Below the pieces are notes generated by a model. That model did not search any database, was not told the DNA's origin, and saw nothing but the letters and a program-made list of their open reading frames with translations. A program made the translations under genes and the position numbers. A stretch of 5,784 nucleotides of DNA from Bacteroidales bacterium UBA1237 (lineage in GTDB: Bacteria > Bacteroidota > Bacteroidia > Bacteroidales > UBA932): positions 590 to 6,373 of the forward strand of contig DBWN01000056.1 of the NCBI GenBank assembly GCA_002308935.1, read 5' to 3'. The stretch's first letter is position 1, and each line of letters begins with the position of its first letter. Of this stretch, positions 5,620-5,784 are shown piece after piece.

Positions 5620-5784
5620 TCATTGTCCGGATCCAAGGAACAAGGTAGCGGGATCATCGTGGAACGCAACGAAATCCTCAGAATCCTTTGACCCCGGGAA
5701 GGGTGCATAGAAGTGACCCGCCCTGTCATGCGCGTTCCTCCAAGTCAGGACATACGCCACCGGGAATTCTTTCACGACCGGAAG
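5620..5784 (-). CDS. GH26 beta-mannanase, C-terminal end (partial)
   Basis: This gene enters from the right edge of the window. The visible part is 54 codons and a TGA stop (5622-5620), too short and incomplete to stand out as an open frame. It reads AYVLTWRNAHDRAGHFYAPF (10-29), a strong GH26 C-terminal signature (last barrel strand with WRNA, then the GHFY loop), and ends DDPATLF before the final residues. GH26 mannanases hydrolyse beta-1,4-mannan; the two catalytic glutamates lie upstream, outside the window. The GH130 start follows after 33 bases, and a GH26 mannanase precedes the phosphorylase in the B. fragilis mannan cluster, supporting the call. Signal peptide and cellular location cannot be judged. 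Confidence 0.85.
   Translation of the reverse strand, partial: LPVVKEFPVAYVLTWRNAHDRAGHFYAPFPGSKDSEDFVAFHDDPATLFLGSGQ

Noticed and set aside
1..5784. CRISPR array, tRNA, rRNA or insertion sequence
   Set aside because: No regularly spaced repeats, cloverleaf, rRNA stretch, transposase or terminal inverted repeats were seen by eye on either strand.

Overview
The window looks like chromosomal DNA from a member of the Bacteroidales (phylum Bacteroidota), probably a polysaccharide-degrading gut or rumen type. Three things support this. The ribosomal protein L34 gene has a textbook Bacteroidota promoter (TTTG, 19 bases, TACCTTTG). The gene starts mostly lack strong Shine-Dalgarno sites and several sit behind A-rich leaders. 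The right half carries a mannan-phosphorolysis gene set of the kind described in Bacteroides fragilis. The genus cannot be fixed from this sequence.

Left half, + strand (1-1730), housekeeping genes. The window opens in the last 34 codons of polA (DNA polymerase I). An ECF-type sigma factor gene overlaps it and is followed after 13 bases by rsmG (16S rRNA m7G methyltransferase). A 180-base gap holds the rpmH promoter, a palindrome over its -33 box and a small leader hairpin. Then come rpmH (L34, unlisted in many automated calls because it is short) and a strong terminator hairpin.

Right half, - strand (5784-1757), beta-mannan/glucomannan use. Read in the direction of transcription it contains: the C-terminal end of a GH26 beta-mannanase (cut by the window edge); a GH130 4-O-beta-D-mannosyl-D-glucose phosphorylase; a GPH-family sugar:cation symporter; two hairpins, one ending in a T-run; and a separately promoted GH5 (subfamily 2-like) endoglucanase lipoprotein. 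This block converges on rpmH, and the two sides share the hairpin at 1697-1730.

Inferred pathway: the GH26 enzyme and the GH5 lipoprotein cut (gluco)mannan outside the cytoplasm. The symporter brings mannose-containing disaccharides across the inner membrane. The GH130 enzyme splits mannosyl-glucose with phosphate into mannose 1-phosphate and glucose. The cellobiose 2-epimerase that turns mannobiose into mannosyl-glucose, and that I recall following the transporter in the B. fragilis cluster, is absent here. The GH5 gene occupies that place. I see no wholly new system; the most notable points are this swap, the overlap of the sigma factor gene with polA, and the compact regulatory region of rpmH.
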